Positions 30,485 through 39,673 of a DNA stretch of 43,305 nt are shown piece after piece; the first letter of the stretch is position 1, and each line of letters starts with the position of its first letter. Origin of the DNA: CAZRIE01 sp964600075 (GTDB lineage Bacteria > Bacteroidota > Bacteroidia > Flavobacteriales > Flavobacteriaceae); NCBI GenBank assembly GCA_964600075.1, contig CAZRIE010000027.1, positions 1-43,305 on the forward strand. Direction: 5' to 3'. The translations under genes were made by a program, and so were the position numbers. A model generated the notes under the pieces. It ran no database searches. It was not told the DNA's origin and was given only the letters and a program-made list of their open reading frames with translations.

Positions 30485-32296
30485 ATGGCCCATCAGTATA
30501 TAGATATCGAAACCCTTAAATTTTTGCTTTACGATGTCCATGACCTTCAAAGTGTTTTGAACCAGGCCCGTTTTGCCGATTATGACCAAGCTTCGGTGGA
30601 TCTTTTTTTGAACGCCACCAAAGATTTTTCGGATAAGGAGCTTTTCCCTTTCTTCCGTGAAATGGATGCGAACCCTGCACATTTTAAAGACGGTGAAATC
30701 GTTGTCCATCCGCAGGTGGGAAAATACATGAAAAAAGCAGGGGAGATGGGGCTCATTGGCGCCTTGTTCGATTATGAAGCCGGTGGACTGCAAATGCCGA
30801 ATATTGTAGTATCGGCCGCTGCCTATATTCAGGAAACGGCCAACAACCATTTACCCGGTTATGTCGGGTTGACCCTTGGGGCCGCCGAGCTGATCGTGCA
30901 CTTTGGTACTGCAGCACTGAACGAAGCCTATGTTCCAAAAATGCTCACAGGCGATTGGGGCGGTACCATGTGCCTTACGGAGCCACAGGCAGGCAGTTCA
31001 TTATCAGATATCGTTACTGCGGCGGAACCCGCTGAGGATGGCTATAAGATCTCGGGACAAAAGATATTCATTTCCGGGGGCGATTATCAGGCAGCTGAAA
31101 ATATTGTCCATTTGGTGTTGGCCCGAATTAAAGGGGCACCCGCGGGTACCAAAGGAATATCCCTCTTTGTAGTGCCTAAAAAAAGACAGACCGCAGACGG
31201 GAATCTTATCCCGAATGACGTGAATACCTTGGGCGATTTTCAGAAAATGGGTCAGAAAGGATATTGTACCACCCATCTTTCCTTTGGAGACCAAAATGAT
31301 TGTAAAGGGTGGCTCGTTGGGGAAGCGAATAAGGGCTTAAAGTATATGTTCATGATGATGAACGGTGCCCGAATCGGTGTTGGTCGCGGGGCGGCTGCAA
31401 TTACCATGGCGGCCTATCAAGCGTCATTGGCCTACGCAAAAGAAAGACCACAGGGACGTAGTTTGACCAGTTCGGGCAAAAAAGATGTTTCACAGGAACA
31501 GACCCTGATCATCAACCACCCGGATGTCAAAAGAATGTTGATGTTCCAAAAGGTAGTTTCCGAAGGGGCCTTGAGCTTGGTACTGTTGACTTCTAAATAT
31601 CTCGACCTTTCCACAACACATTCCAACCCCAAGGAGCGGGAGAAATACTTATTATTGCTGGAAATGCTCACGCCGATTGTTAAGACCTATCCTTCCGAAA
31701 TGGGCTCCGTTTCCGTGAGTAATGGCCTCCAAGTACTTGGAGGATACGGATTTTGCACCGATTTTGTCCTACAGCAGTATTTCAGGGATATCCGCATTTT
31801 TCCAATTTATGAGGGCACCACGGGAATCCAATCCCTTGATCTCTTGGGAAGAAAAGTTCCTATGGACAATGGGAAAGGCCTTCAGCTTTTATCGGCGGAA
31901 ATTATGAACACTATTAAAGAGGCTTCGGGCCATGATACCCTGGCAGCTTATGCCAAACAATTGGGCACTAAACTGGAACTGACCCAGGAAGTGCTTCAAT
32001 TTCTCATGCCATTTGCGGCTAAAGGAGACTATGAACGCTTCCTGTCCGACGCTACCGTATTCATGGAGTTTTTCGGGAATATTGTCGTAGGCTGGTTGTG
32101 GTTGAACATGGCCGTTCAGGCACAAAGAGCATTACTGTCGGGCGAAACACAATATACTACCGACTTCTATAGCAGCAAGATTCATGCGATGAAATTTTAC
32201 TATAAATACGAGCTTCCAAAAACCGCTGCACTTGCTGAGGTTCTGATGAACAAAGAGGTGCTAACGGTTGCTGCGGACAATAAAATGTTTGCATAA
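30485..32296 (+). CDS. Acyl-CoA dehydrogenase, DmdC-like long form
   Basis: 603 residues, the long type with an extra N-terminal helix segment (1-50) and a C-terminal extension (about 470-603), as in 3-methylmercaptopropionyl-CoA dehydrogenase (DmdC) and related FadE proteins. Flavin-site motif MCLTEPQAGSSLSDI (about 161-175), KISGQKIFISGGD, NGARIGVGRGAAAI, and catalytic Glu443 in PIYEGTTGIQSLDLLGRK. It makes a 2-enoyl-CoA while reducing FAD, with electrons passing to ETF. Start ATG is 25 bp after the leader hairpin. It is the first gene of the acyl-CoA run. The acyl group cannot be read from sequence. Confidence 0.9.
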   Translation: MAHQYIDIETLKFLLYDVHDLQSVLNQARFADYDQASVDLFLNATKDFSDKELFPFFREMDANPAHFKDGEIVVHPQVGKYMKKAGEMGLIGALFDYEAGGLQMPNIVVSAAAYIQETANNHLPGYVGLTLGAAELIVHFGTAALNEAYVPKMLTGDWGGTMCLTEPQAGSSLSDIVTAAEPAEDGYKISGQKIFISGGDYQAAENIVHLVLARIKGAPAGTKGISLFVVPKKRQTADGNLIPNDVNTLGDFQKMGQKGYCTTHLSFGDQNDCKGWLVGEANKGLKYMFMMMNGARIGVGRGAAAITMAAYQASLAYAKERPQGRSLTSSGKKDVSQEQTLIINHPDVKRMLMFQKVVSEGALSLVLLTSKYLDLSTTHSNPKEREKYLLLLEMLTPIVKTYPSEMGSVSVSNGLQVLGGYGFCTDFVLQQYFRDIRIFPIYEGTTGIQSLDLLGRKVPMDNGKGLQLLSAEIMNTIKEASGHDTLAAYAKQLGTKLELTQEVLQFLMPFAAKGDYERFLSDATVFMEFFGNIVVGWLWLNMAVQAQRALLSGETQYTTDFYSSKIHAMKFYYKYELPKTAALAEVLMNKEVLTVAADNKMFA

Positions 32297-32367
32297 CACA
32301 GGACCCGATAATACGATCAATTGAAAAAGGGGTAACAACTATAAATCCAACAAGCTAACACTACATT

Positions 32368-33144
32368 ATGGGTAAGATAAATTCGAAATTCGATCTAAAT
32401 GGCAAAGTAGCCATTGTAACAGGGTCGAGTAAGGGCATTGGAAAGTCCATCGCCCGTGGCCTAGCTGAAAATGGAGCTGAGGTGGTGGTGAGTAGTCGAA
32501 AGCAGGAGGCGGTAGACATAGTTGCGGAAGAATTCAAAGCCGATGGACTTAAGGCAATAGGGATTCAATGCCATATCGGGGATTCCGAACAGCGCCAATC
32601 CCTTATCGCTAAAACGATTGAACAGTATGGTAGAATCGATATCTTAGTGAACAACGCGGCGATCAACCCCTATTATGGCCCCTTGGAAGGTTCTGACGAA
32701 ATAGTGTTCGATAAGATTATGGCGGTGAACGTCAAGGCGCCTTGGTTGCTCTCTAATCTCGCTCTTCCGCATATGAAGGAAAAAGGGGGTGGTAGCATTA
32801 TTAACATATCCTCTGTAGAGGGTCTACGGCCGGGATTTGGTTTGGGACTCTACAGTGCCACCAAGGCGGCTTTGATCATGCTCACTAAGAATCAGGCAAA
32901 AGAATGGGGGCGATATGGGGTAAGGGCCAATGTATTGTGCCCTGGTCTTATCAAGACCAAGTTCAGTGAGGGGCTCTGGAACGACGAAAAACTGGTCAGT
33001 GGATTTACCAAGGCCCTGCCCTTGAACCGCATAGCTGCCCCTGATGAAATGGCAGGTATGGTGATGCTTTTGGCTTCCGATGCGGGTTCCTATATGACTG
33101 GTGGGGTATATGTCGCTGACGGAGGTTATATGATCTCGGGCTAA
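32368..33144 (+). CDS. Short-chain dehydrogenase/reductase (DHRS4-like)
   Basis: 258 residues. NAD(P)-binding TGSSKGIG (18-25), structural NNAA (95-98), and catalytic Ser149, Tyr162 and Lys166 (INISS, YSATK). SRK at about 42-44, just after the second beta strand, suggests NADP(H) use. The end VADGGYMISG is typical of classical SDRs. It likely oxidises or reduces a hydroxy/keto group of the acyl chain. It lies 71 bp after the first dehydrogenase and 28 bp before the second. Confidence 0.9.
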   Translation: MGKINSKFDLNGKVAIVTGSSKGIGKSIARGLAENGAEVVVSSRKQEAVDIVAEEFKADGLKAIGIQCHIGDSEQRQSLIAKTIEQYGRIDILVNNAAINPYYGPLEGSDEIVFDKIMAVNVKAPWLLSNLALPHMKEKGGGSIINISSVEGLRPGFGLGLYSATKAALIMLTKNQAKEWGRYGVRANVLCPGLIKTKFSEGLWNDEKLVSGFTKALPLNRIAAPDEMAGMVMLLASDAGSYMTGGVYVADGGYMISG

Positions 33145-33172
33145 TTATTGATTTAAGATAAACAGTGATGAT

Positions 33173-34390
33173 ATGAATTTTGAATATAGCGAAAAGTCCA
33201 TTACACTACAGGAACGATTGAAGCTTTTTATAGCACAGAACATACATCCCTTACAAGAAGAGGTCGAGGCGTTCCATTACGACCCCACCAATGCATGGAA
33301 AAAATGGCCGGGTCTTGATGCCCTGAAAGAAAAGGCAAAGAAAGAAGGGCTATGGAATTTATTTTTACCCAAGGCCTATGGAGAACTGAGCCCTGGGTTG
33401 ACCAATTTGGAATATGCCCCCTTGGCCGAGATTATGGGAAGAATACTTTGGTCTTCCGAGATTTTTAACTGCAGTCCTCCCGATACCGGAAATATGGAAG
33501 TGTTGGCCAAGTACGGAACCCAGGAACAAAAAGAGAAGTGGTTAGCGCCATTGATGAACGGTACTATTAGATCTGCATTTTTGATGACCGAACCAGACGT
33601 CGCTTCTTCCGATGCCACCAACATTGAAACGGCCATTGTTGCAGATGGGGATGACTATGTGATTACCGGAAGAAAATGGTGGTCGTCAGGGGCCATGGAC
33701 CCACATTGCAAGATTGCTATTGTGATGGGCAAGACCGATTTCAATGCCGCGAGACATGAGCAACAGAGCATGGTCTTGGTTCCTTTGGACAATCCAGGGC
33801 TAAAAATAGTGCGCCCATTAAGTGTTTTTGGATACAACGATTCTCCGGAAGGTCATGCGGAAATTGTTTTGGACAAGGTCCGGGTACCAAAAGAAAACCT
33901 TTTGGTAGGCGAGGGCAGAGGGTTTGAGATTGCCCAAGGTCGTCTGGGCCCGGGTAGAATACATCATTGTATGCGACTGATAGGTATGGCACAGCGCTCT
34001 CTGGAGTTGATGTCGCAAAGGGCTTCAGAACGTAGTCCATTTGGGAGACCTCTGGATACCTATAGCAGTATCCGTCAAGAAATAGCCCATTCGGCCAGTG
34101 AGATAGAACAAACAAGGCTTTTGGTGCTCTCGGCAGCCGATAAAATGGATAAGGTAGGAAATAAGGAGGCCAAAGACCTGATTGCCATGATCAAGATTGT
34201 GGCACCGAGCATGGCATTAAAGGTGATAGACAGGGCCATTCAGATTATGGGAGGTAAAGGGGTAAGTGGCGACACGCCATTGGCGCATTTTTATGCCGCA
34301 GCCCGAACGTTGCGATTGGCAGATGGACCCGACGAGGTACATCTGAGTCAATTGGGAAAAAATACAGTCAAAAAATATACGAAAGTCTAG
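33173..34390 (+). CDS. Acyl-CoA dehydrogenase of the ACAD10/ACAD11 type
   Basis: 405 residues, full length. Motifs: AFLMTEPDVASSDATNIET (about 127-145), ITGRKWWSSGAMDPHCKIAI, GRIHHCMRLIGMAQRSLELM, RSPFGRPLDTYSSI and QIMGGKGVSGDTPLAHFYAA, the last close to animal ACAD10/11. In those enzymes a kinase domain and this dehydrogenase domain are fused and act on 4-hydroxyacyl-CoA. Here the kinase is the next gene, beginning 2 bp after this stop, so the two halves are probably made together. The order (dehydrogenase then kinase) is the reverse of the fusion. Confidence 0.9.
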   Translation: MNFEYSEKSITLQERLKLFIAQNIHPLQEEVEAFHYDPTNAWKKWPGLDALKEKAKKEGLWNLFLPKAYGELSPGLTNLEYAPLAEIMGRILWSSEIFNCSPPDTGNMEVLAKYGTQEQKEKWLAPLMNGTIRSAFLMTEPDVASSDATNIETAIVADGDDYVITGRKWWSSGAMDPHCKIAIVMGKTDFNAARHEQQSMVLVPLDNPGLKIVRPLSVFGYNDSPEGHAEIVLDKVRVPKENLLVGEGRGFEIAQGRLGPGRIHHCMRLIGMAQRSLELMSQRASERSPFGRPLDTYSSIRQEIAHSASEIEQTRLLVLSAADKMDKVGNKEAKDLIAMIKIVAPSMALKVIDRAIQIMGGKGVSGDTPLAHFYAAARTLRLADGPDEVHLSQLGKNTVKKYTKV

Positions 34391-34392
34391 GC

Positions 34393-35472
34393 ATGTCGGA
34401 AAAAGAATTGACAAAGACCGTTCGAAAAGGGGAGGAACTTCATGAGGATAACTTGAAGAGGTTTTTGGTGCAACATGGGCTGGTGGATGATGAAAAAAGT
34501 GATTTGGCCGTCAGTCAGTTTTATAATGGGTATTCCAATCTGACTTATCTGCTAAAAATTGAAAAAAAAGAATACGTCCTTCGCCGCCCACCCTTTTCAG
34601 CACCAAACCGGGGGCACGACATGGGCAGGGAATTCAAAGTACTCCACAATTTGCACAAGGTGTTTAGCAAAACGCCAGTAGCATATGCGCATTGCGAGGG
34701 TACCGATGTACTCGGTGCGCCCTTTTATATTATGAATAAGGTGGAAGGTATTATTTTAACCGCTAAGGAGGCAAACGATCGAAAGATAGTACCTCTTGAA
34801 TTTAAAACGATAGCGAATACTTGGTTGGATACCTTTGTGAAACTGCACGAAGTAGACTATAAGGCCGCAGGACTTGAAACTTTGGGTAGGCCCGAAGGCT
34901 ATGTTGAGCGACAGGTCACGAATTGGGGAAAGCAATACCTCGCCTCGGCAACGGAAGAAGTTCCGTCAGCGAAAAAGGTCATGGTATGGATGGAAGAACA
35001 GCAACCCAGGCAATATCAGTATAGCCTGATTCATAATGATTATAAGTACGACAACATTGTTTTTGCAGATGACCAATGGACAGAGGTGGCGGCCATACTG
35101 GATTGGGAAATGTGTACACTGGGTGACCCCCTGATGGATTTGGGAACATCCCTGGGCTATTGGACCACTTTGAATGACGCTGACTTTATGAAGCATGGGC
35201 TTCCTTCACCGACTGTGATGGAAGGCAATCCCTCCCGGACAGAAATGGTACAACAATATGCACTAAAGAGCGGTCGTGACATAGATAATTTGACCTTCTA
35301 TTTTGCCTATGGACTCTTTAAGATCGCCGTTATTGCCCAACAGATCTATTATCGATTTAAACACGGGCATACGACCGACCCTCGCTTTGCCCAATTGAAC
35401 AAAGTTTCGGCCCTATGCTGCGATACGGCATGGCGTGCGATACAGAAAAATCAAATAGACAATCTGTATTGA
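34393..35472 (+). CDS. APH-type phosphotransferase (ACAD10/11 kinase-domain homologue)
   Basis: 359 residues with the aminoglycoside-phosphotransferase kinase fold. N-lobe: FYNGYSNLTYLLKIEKKEYV and YVLRRPPFSAPNRGHDMGRE, typical of the ACAD10/11 group. Catalytic loop HNDYKYDN (His214, Asp216, Asn221) and metal-binding Asp237 in LDWEMCTLGDPLMDLG. It should phosphorylate a hydroxyl group of an acyl-CoA so that phosphate can be lost. Although the fold is shared with antibiotic kinases, its place next to the dehydrogenase and these motifs argue against a role in resistance. Confidence 0.9.
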   Translation: MSEKELTKTVRKGEELHEDNLKRFLVQHGLVDDEKSDLAVSQFYNGYSNLTYLLKIEKKEYVLRRPPFSAPNRGHDMGREFKVLHNLHKVFSKTPVAYAHCEGTDVLGAPFYIMNKVEGIILTAKEANDRKIVPLEFKTIANTWLDTFVKLHEVDYKAAGLETLGRPEGYVERQVTNWGKQYLASATEEVPSAKKVMVWMEEQQPRQYQYSLIHNDYKYDNIVFADDQWTEVAAILDWEMCTLGDPLMDLGTSLGYWTTLNDADFMKHGLPSPTVMEGNPSRTEMVQQYALKSGRDIDNLTFYFAYGLFKIAVIAQQIYYRFKHGHTTDPRFAQLNKVSALCCDTAWRAIQKNQIDNLY

Positions 35473-35666
35473 TTGTCAGGAAATAGTATCGATCCGCTAG
35501 ATGATGGTCTCTATATAGTTAAATGAACTAGAAGAAATACGAGGTGCGAAGTAAAAAGATTAAGGTACCAAAGGATGAAACTTGTCTCCCATAAGACCAA
35601 TTCTCCATCCGGATTTTTGGTCTGGACGCTTGATTCTTATTATAGTATAGTTTATAAATAAAACGT
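35473..35666. other. Intergenic stretch with period-7 sequence
   Basis: 194 bp between the kinase and the next gene. Bases 35538-35580 read in sevens as TACGAGG TGCGAAG TAAAAAG ATTAAGG TACCAAA, suggestive of a worn heptamer repeat. AGACCA and TGGTCT at about 35602-35630 could form a weak hairpin. No exact TAnnTTTG box was found before the next gene. Confidence 0.3.
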
Positions 35667-36074
35667 GTGGATAATAAAACATATCTAAAAGCAAACCGGG
35701 ATAAAATGAAGGCGCTCTTCGAACTGCCCCATGATCAAGAGCTTATGATGTTGAATTTCTTAAGGTACAAAGATACCGTGGAGGAAACAGGGCTTTCAGG
35801 AGAAGCCTCCTACAAGGAATACATGAAGGCGGCAACCCCATTTTTTAAGTTGGTAGAAGCCGAAGTTGTATTTTTCGGTCGACCGCAGTCCACCCTTATC
35901 GGACCGGAAGAAGAGTCCCTTTGGGATGATGTATTGATCGTAAAATATGACACCCCTGGCAGTTTTCTCAAAATGGTGCAGGAAGACGGTTATCCTTCGG
36001 GGCTAAGGGAACAAGCCCTGTTGGATTCGAGGTTGATTTACTGTAAACCACACAGTGCAAAGGAAACGAAATAG
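35667..36074 (+). CDS. DUF1330-like alpha/beta-barrel protein
   Basis: 135 residues from a GTG start. The start is supported because the family opens with a TYL...F pattern (here DNKTYLKANRDKMKALF). Other family parts are MMLNFLRYKD, a YKEYMKAATPFF segment, PQSTLIGPEEESLWDDVLIV and a C-terminal LREQALLDSRLI. These are small ferredoxin-like dimeric proteins; many are of unknown function and some are pathway-associated isomerase-like proteins. It is in the acyl-CoA run, 24 bp before an SDR gene. Confidence 0.75.
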   Translation: MDNKTYLKANRDKMKALFELPHDQELMMLNFLRYKDTVEETGLSGEASYKEYMKAATPFFKLVEAEVVFFGRPQSTLIGPEEESLWDDVLIVKYDTPGSFLKMVQEDGYPSGLREQALLDSRLIYCKPHSAKETK

Positions 36075-36098
36075 GTTAGGTAAACGAAAGTGTAAAAT

Positions 36099-36857
36099 AT
36101 GGAATTGGAAAATAAAATAGTGGTCATTACCGGCGCTGGTAGCGGTATTGGAGCGGCAACCGCTACCCTGTTGGCTGCCCATAAGGCAAGGGTAATAGTA
36201 GCTGACATTAACATGGAAAGTGCCCAAAAGGTTGTCGACGAAATAACAAAATCGGGCGGCATGGCATTTGCGCTGCAAGTCGATGTAACACAGTTTGGGG
36301 AAGTAGAGTCGTTAATAGCTGAAGTGGTTAAAGACCATGGTTTATTGGACGTCATGGTGAACAATGCGGGCATTGGTGGCAAAAATCAAAAAAAGACGGC
36401 CGAACATACCCATGACGATTGGCACAATGTCATTGCGGTGAACCAGACAGGTGTGTTTTATTGTATGAAAGTGGCCCTACAGCAGATGATGAAACAAGGG
36501 TATGGAAATATTGTGAACGTAGCTTCCCTGGCCGGTTTAAAACCCTCGGGCTATAACCTCTCGTACAGCGCAAGTAAATTTGCAGTGGTAGGGATGACCA
36601 AATCGGCCGCCTTGGAATATGGTCGTAAAAATATCAGGATAAACGCTGTTTGCCCGGGGTATACGCATTCGGCACTTTTGGATCAGCTATTATCGAACCG
36701 TTCGGATATGGGAGATAGGCTCAAGCGCCTGATTCCAATGGACAGGTTTGGGGAGGCAGCAGAAATTGCAGAAGCCATCGCTTGGCTTGCTTCAGATAAC
36801 TCGAAATATATTACGGGCCAGACCATCACTATAGACGGAGGGACATCTCTGTTATAA
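36099..36857 (+). CDS. Short-chain dehydrogenase/reductase
   Basis: 252 residues. TGAGSGIG (11-18), NNAG (88-91), Ser143, Tyr156 and Lys160 form the full catalytic set (NVASLAG, YSASK). Asp36 in VADIN at the end of the second strand points to NAD+ use, so an oxidising role such as hydroxyacyl to ketoacyl is likely. The C-terminus ITGQTITIDGGTSLL is standard. It is followed 21 bp later by the enoyl-CoA isomerase gene. Confidence 0.9.
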   Translation: MELENKIVVITGAGSGIGAATATLLAAHKARVIVADINMESAQKVVDEITKSGGMAFALQVDVTQFGEVESLIAEVVKDHGLLDVMVNNAGIGGKNQKKTAEHTHDDWHNVIAVNQTGVFYCMKVALQQMMKQGYGNIVNVASLAGLKPSGYNLSYSASKFAVVGMTKSAALEYGRKNIRINAVCPGYTHSALLDQLLSNRSDMGDRLKRLIPMDRFGEAAEIAEAIAWLASDNSKYITGQTITIDGGTSLL

Positions 36858-36878
36858 CCTATTTGAAATGAACCCAGA

Positions 36879-37652
36879 ATGAATACGTTACAGCTCATAA
36901 AAAAACAGGACTACACCATTGTTCAGATGAATCGGGGCAAGGTAAATGCCATTAACTATGAAATGGTTCAGGAGCTTCGCCAAGTGTTCCAGGACATTGA
37001 AAATGATGGAGAAGTAAAGGGAGTAATCCTTAGCGGACAGCCGCACTATTTTTCTGCGGGCCTGGATCTGATCGAACTGTTTCAATACAACGAAGAGCAG
37101 ATCAATGATTTCTTTCACACTTTTGGAACACTCTACCTAGAACTGGTGCAATTCACAAAACCTTTTATTTCAGCGATTACAGGCCATGCCCCGGCAGGGG
37201 GCTGTGTACTGGCCGTGACCAGTGATAATCGATATATGGCAGAGGGCGAGCCGTACTGTATTGGTCTTAATGAGGTGGCCGTAAACATCCAAATTTCCCA
37301 AAACCTGACAGAAGCCTATGCTTTCTGGATGGGGGAGGGTCTGGCAAATCGTTATATCTTGGAAGGAAAATTGCTTACAGGCCCCGAAGCAGTATCTGCT
37401 GGTTTGGTAGATGCGTTGGTTCCCGTGGATAAGGTAATAAGTCATGCGGAAAATAAGATGGAACAGTACATGAAAGCAGATCAGGAAATATGGATCAATA
37501 CTAAAAATAAACTACGGAAACACTGGCTCAATAGGCTGGACCTAGATGCCAAAAATTCCCTTAAAGAAGCGGCAACCTTGTGGTGGAAACCCGAAATTCG
37601 GGCCAAAATGGAAGCCTATGTAAAAAGTTTTTCCAATAAAAAGAAAACATAA
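36879..37652 (+). CDS. Enoyl-CoA hydratase/isomerase family, ECI1-like delta3,delta2-enoyl-CoA isomerase
   Basis: 257 residues of crotonase fold. Oxyanion-hole parts are HYFSAGLDLIEL (about 59-70) and GHAPAGGCVLAVTSDNRYMA (about 101-120). YCIGLNEVAVNI contains the single catalytic Glu as in mitochondrial ECI1, where the motif reads CIGLNE; the first hydratase Glu (position 144 in rat hydratase) is not apparent. It should therefore move a 3-double bond to position 2 rather than add water. Hydration could be done by the MaoC protein at 40421-40885. It sits 4 bp before the next gene. Confidence 0.82.
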   Translation: MNTLQLIKKQDYTIVQMNRGKVNAINYEMVQELRQVFQDIENDGEVKGVILSGQPHYFSAGLDLIELFQYNEEQINDFFHTFGTLYLELVQFTKPFISAITGHAPAGGCVLAVTSDNRYMAEGEPYCIGLNEVAVNIQISQNLTEAYAFWMGEGLANRYILEGKLLTGPEAVSAGLVDALVPVDKVISHAENKMEQYMKADQEIWINTKNKLRKHWLNRLDLDAKNSLKEAATLWWKPEIRAKMEAYVKSFSNKKKT

Positions 37653-37656
37653 AAAA

Positions 37657-38661
37657 ATGAACAAACAACTTCTATTTGTAAAAAGACCTGTAGGTGAGGC
37701 CGATGCCTCTACCTGGTCGTTGGTAACCAATCCCATTCCCGAAATAAATGAGGGCGAAATTTTAGTGAAACAACATTATGTTTCCTTAGACCCCGCGATG
37801 CGGGGCTGGATGAACGATGCCAAATCCTATATAGCTCCGATGGAGATCGGTTCTGTCATGCGGGCAGGATCCGTTGGGGAGGTGGTTGCGGCCAAAAACA
37901 ATCCAATGTTCAAGGTGGGTGATTTTGTCTCCGGGTTTGGCGGTGTACAACAATTTGCTGTTTCAGATGGCACCGGCTATTATGCCGTAGACCCAAAACT
38001 GGCTCCGCTTCCCACTTATATTGGCACCTTGGGAATGCCAGGTATGACCGCTTATTTTGGTATTTTGGAAGTAGGAAAGATCAAAGAGGGGGATGTAGTG
38101 GTGGTTTCTGGTGCCGCAGGTGCCGTCGGGAGTATCGTCGGTCAGATCGCCAAAATTAAGGGATGCACCGTCATCGGAATTGCCGGTGGGCCGGATAAAT
38201 GTAAATATATTGTAGAGGAATTGGGTTTTGATGGCGCCATTGACTACAAAAATGAAAATGTTAAAGTGCGGCTGAAGGAAGAAACCCCCAAAGGCTTGGA
38301 TGTTTATTTCGATAATGTGGGCGGTGAAATTCTCGATATTGCCCTGAGTAGGTTGAGGATGAACGCCAGGGTGGTCATCTGCGGGGCAATATCGCAGTAC
38401 AATAATAAAACTGCGATTAAAGGTCCAAGTAATTACCTTTCTTTATTGGTCAATCGTGCAACTATGCAAGGGATGGTCGTATTTGATTGGGCAAGTAGGT
38501 ATGGAGAAGGGGCCCAAGCCATGGGTGCTTGGCTTGCACAAGGGAAATTAAAAAGTAGGGAGGCCGTTTACGATGGGATAGAGAATTTTCCACAGACTTT
38601 CGACCGGCTGTTTTCTGGAGAAAAACAGGGAAAATTAGTATTAAAGGTCATTGAAGATTAA
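37657..38661 (+). CDS. NADP-dependent enone/alkenal reductase (MDR superfamily, CurA/PTGR-like)
   Basis: 334 residues. The N-terminal part has LVKQHYVSLDPAMRGWM (about 37-53), diagnostic of the leukotriene B4 dehydrogenase/CurA group. The nucleotide site is VSGAAGAVGSIVGQIAKIKG (about 150-169). The C-terminal YFDNVGGEILDIAL and VICGAISQYNN are conserved. No zinc ligands. It reduces alpha,beta-double bonds of ketones or aldehydes with NADPH. It lies 4 bp after the isomerase gene and 6 bp before a second MDR gene, so it is in the operon. Confidence 0.88.
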   Translation: MNKQLLFVKRPVGEADASTWSLVTNPIPEINEGEILVKQHYVSLDPAMRGWMNDAKSYIAPMEIGSVMRAGSVGEVVAAKNNPMFKVGDFVSGFGGVQQFAVSDGTGYYAVDPKLAPLPTYIGTLGMPGMTAYFGILEVGKIKEGDVVVVSGAAGAVGSIVGQIAKIKGCTVIGIAGGPDKCKYIVEELGFDGAIDYKNENVKVRLKEETPKGLDVYFDNVGGEILDIALSRLRMNARVVICGAISQYNNKTAIKGPSNYLSLLVNRATMQGMVVFDWASRYGEGAQAMGAWLAQGKLKSREAVYDGIENFPQTFDRLFSGEKQGKLVLKVIED

Positions 38662-38667
38662 GAACGG

Positions 38668-39642
38668 ATGAAAGCAATACGATGTAAGGCATATGGACCA
38701 CCATCATCTCTGGTCCTAGAAGAATTGGAAAGCTTAAAGCCGGGAGCCAAAGAGGTAGTGGTAGGCGTTAAGGCTTGTGGAATTAATTTTCCGGATACGC
38801 TCATTATTCAAGGACTATATCAGTTTAAACCCGAGCTTCCTTTTACTCCGGGCAGTGATATTGCGGGAGTGGTGAAGGAAGTGGGGGAAGAAGTAACGCA
38901 TCTCAAAAAGGGGGATGAGGTTTTCGGATTTGTGACCTATGGCGCCCTGGCCGAGGAGGCTATTGTACCCTCCAACTCCTGTTTTCCAAAACCAAAAAAA
39001 ATGGATTATCCTGTGGCCGCATCATTTATGATGGCCTACGGTACCTCATACCATGCCCTGAAAGATCGTGCCAAGCTTAAGGAAGGAGAGACCTTGTTGG
39101 TATTGGGTGCCTCGGGAGGTGTTGGTCTAGCGGCGGTCGAGCTGGGCAAGTTGATGGGGGCAAACGTTATTGCGGCGGCCTCCACCGATGAAAAATTGGA
39201 ACTATGTTGTGAATATGGTGCGGATCAGACCATCAATTACAACAAAGTAGATTTAAAGTCAACAATCAAGGAGTTAACAGGGGGCAAGGGTGCCGATGTT
39301 ATCTACGACCCGGTCGGTGGCGACTATTCCGAGGCCGCATTCAGGGGAATTGCCTGGAATGGAAGGTTCTTGGTAGTCGGTTTTGCAGCGGGTACCATCC
39401 CCAAGATACCTTTAAACCTTCCGTTACTGAAAGGGGCTTCCATCGTTGGGGTGTTTTGGGGCGGTTTTGCTATGGGAAATCCGAAAGCCAATATGCAGAA
39501 TACCATGACCTTGATGCAATGGTATGATGAGGGCAAACTCAAACCTCATATCCATAGGATATATGACCTTATGGATACCGCAAAAGCATTGGAAGAAATG
39601 ATGGAAAGAAAAGTAAAGGGCAAATTGGTCGTACAGATTTAG
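38668..39642 (+). CDS. NADPH:quinone reductase-like MDR oxidoreductase
   Basis: 324 residues. GroES-like N-domain with VKACGINFPDTLIIQGLYQF (about 34-53) and PGSDIAGVVKEVGEEV. Rossmann site VLGASGGVGLAAVELGKLMG, then DVIYDPVGGDYSEAAFRGIA and VVGFAAGTIPKIPLNLPLLK, all as in quinone-oxidoreductase-like MDR proteins. Zinc ligands are absent. It probably reduces an enoyl thioester or quinone-like group with NADPH. A 31-bp gap separates it from the FabG-like gene. Confidence 0.88.
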   Translation: MKAIRCKAYGPPSSLVLEELESLKPGAKEVVVGVKACGINFPDTLIIQGLYQFKPELPFTPGSDIAGVVKEVGEEVTHLKKGDEVFGFVTYGALAEEAIVPSNSCFPKPKKMDYPVAASFMMAYGTSYHALKDRAKLKEGETLLVLGASGGVGLAAVELGKLMGANVIAAASTDEKLELCCEYGADQTINYNKVDLKSTIKELTGGKGADVIYDPVGGDYSEAAFRGIAWNGRFLVVGFAAGTIPKIPLNLPLLKGASIVGVFWGGFAMGNPKANMQNTMTLMQWYDEGKLKPHIHRIYDLMDTAKALEEMMERKVKGKLVVQI

Positions 39643-39673
39643 ATTTTAAACCATAAACAATTAACTTTTTTCA

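Noticed and set aside
34393..35472. Aminoglycoside-resistance kinase
   Set aside because: The N-lobe motifs and the adjacent dehydrogenase place it in the ACAD10/11 kinase group, not with antibiotic kinases.
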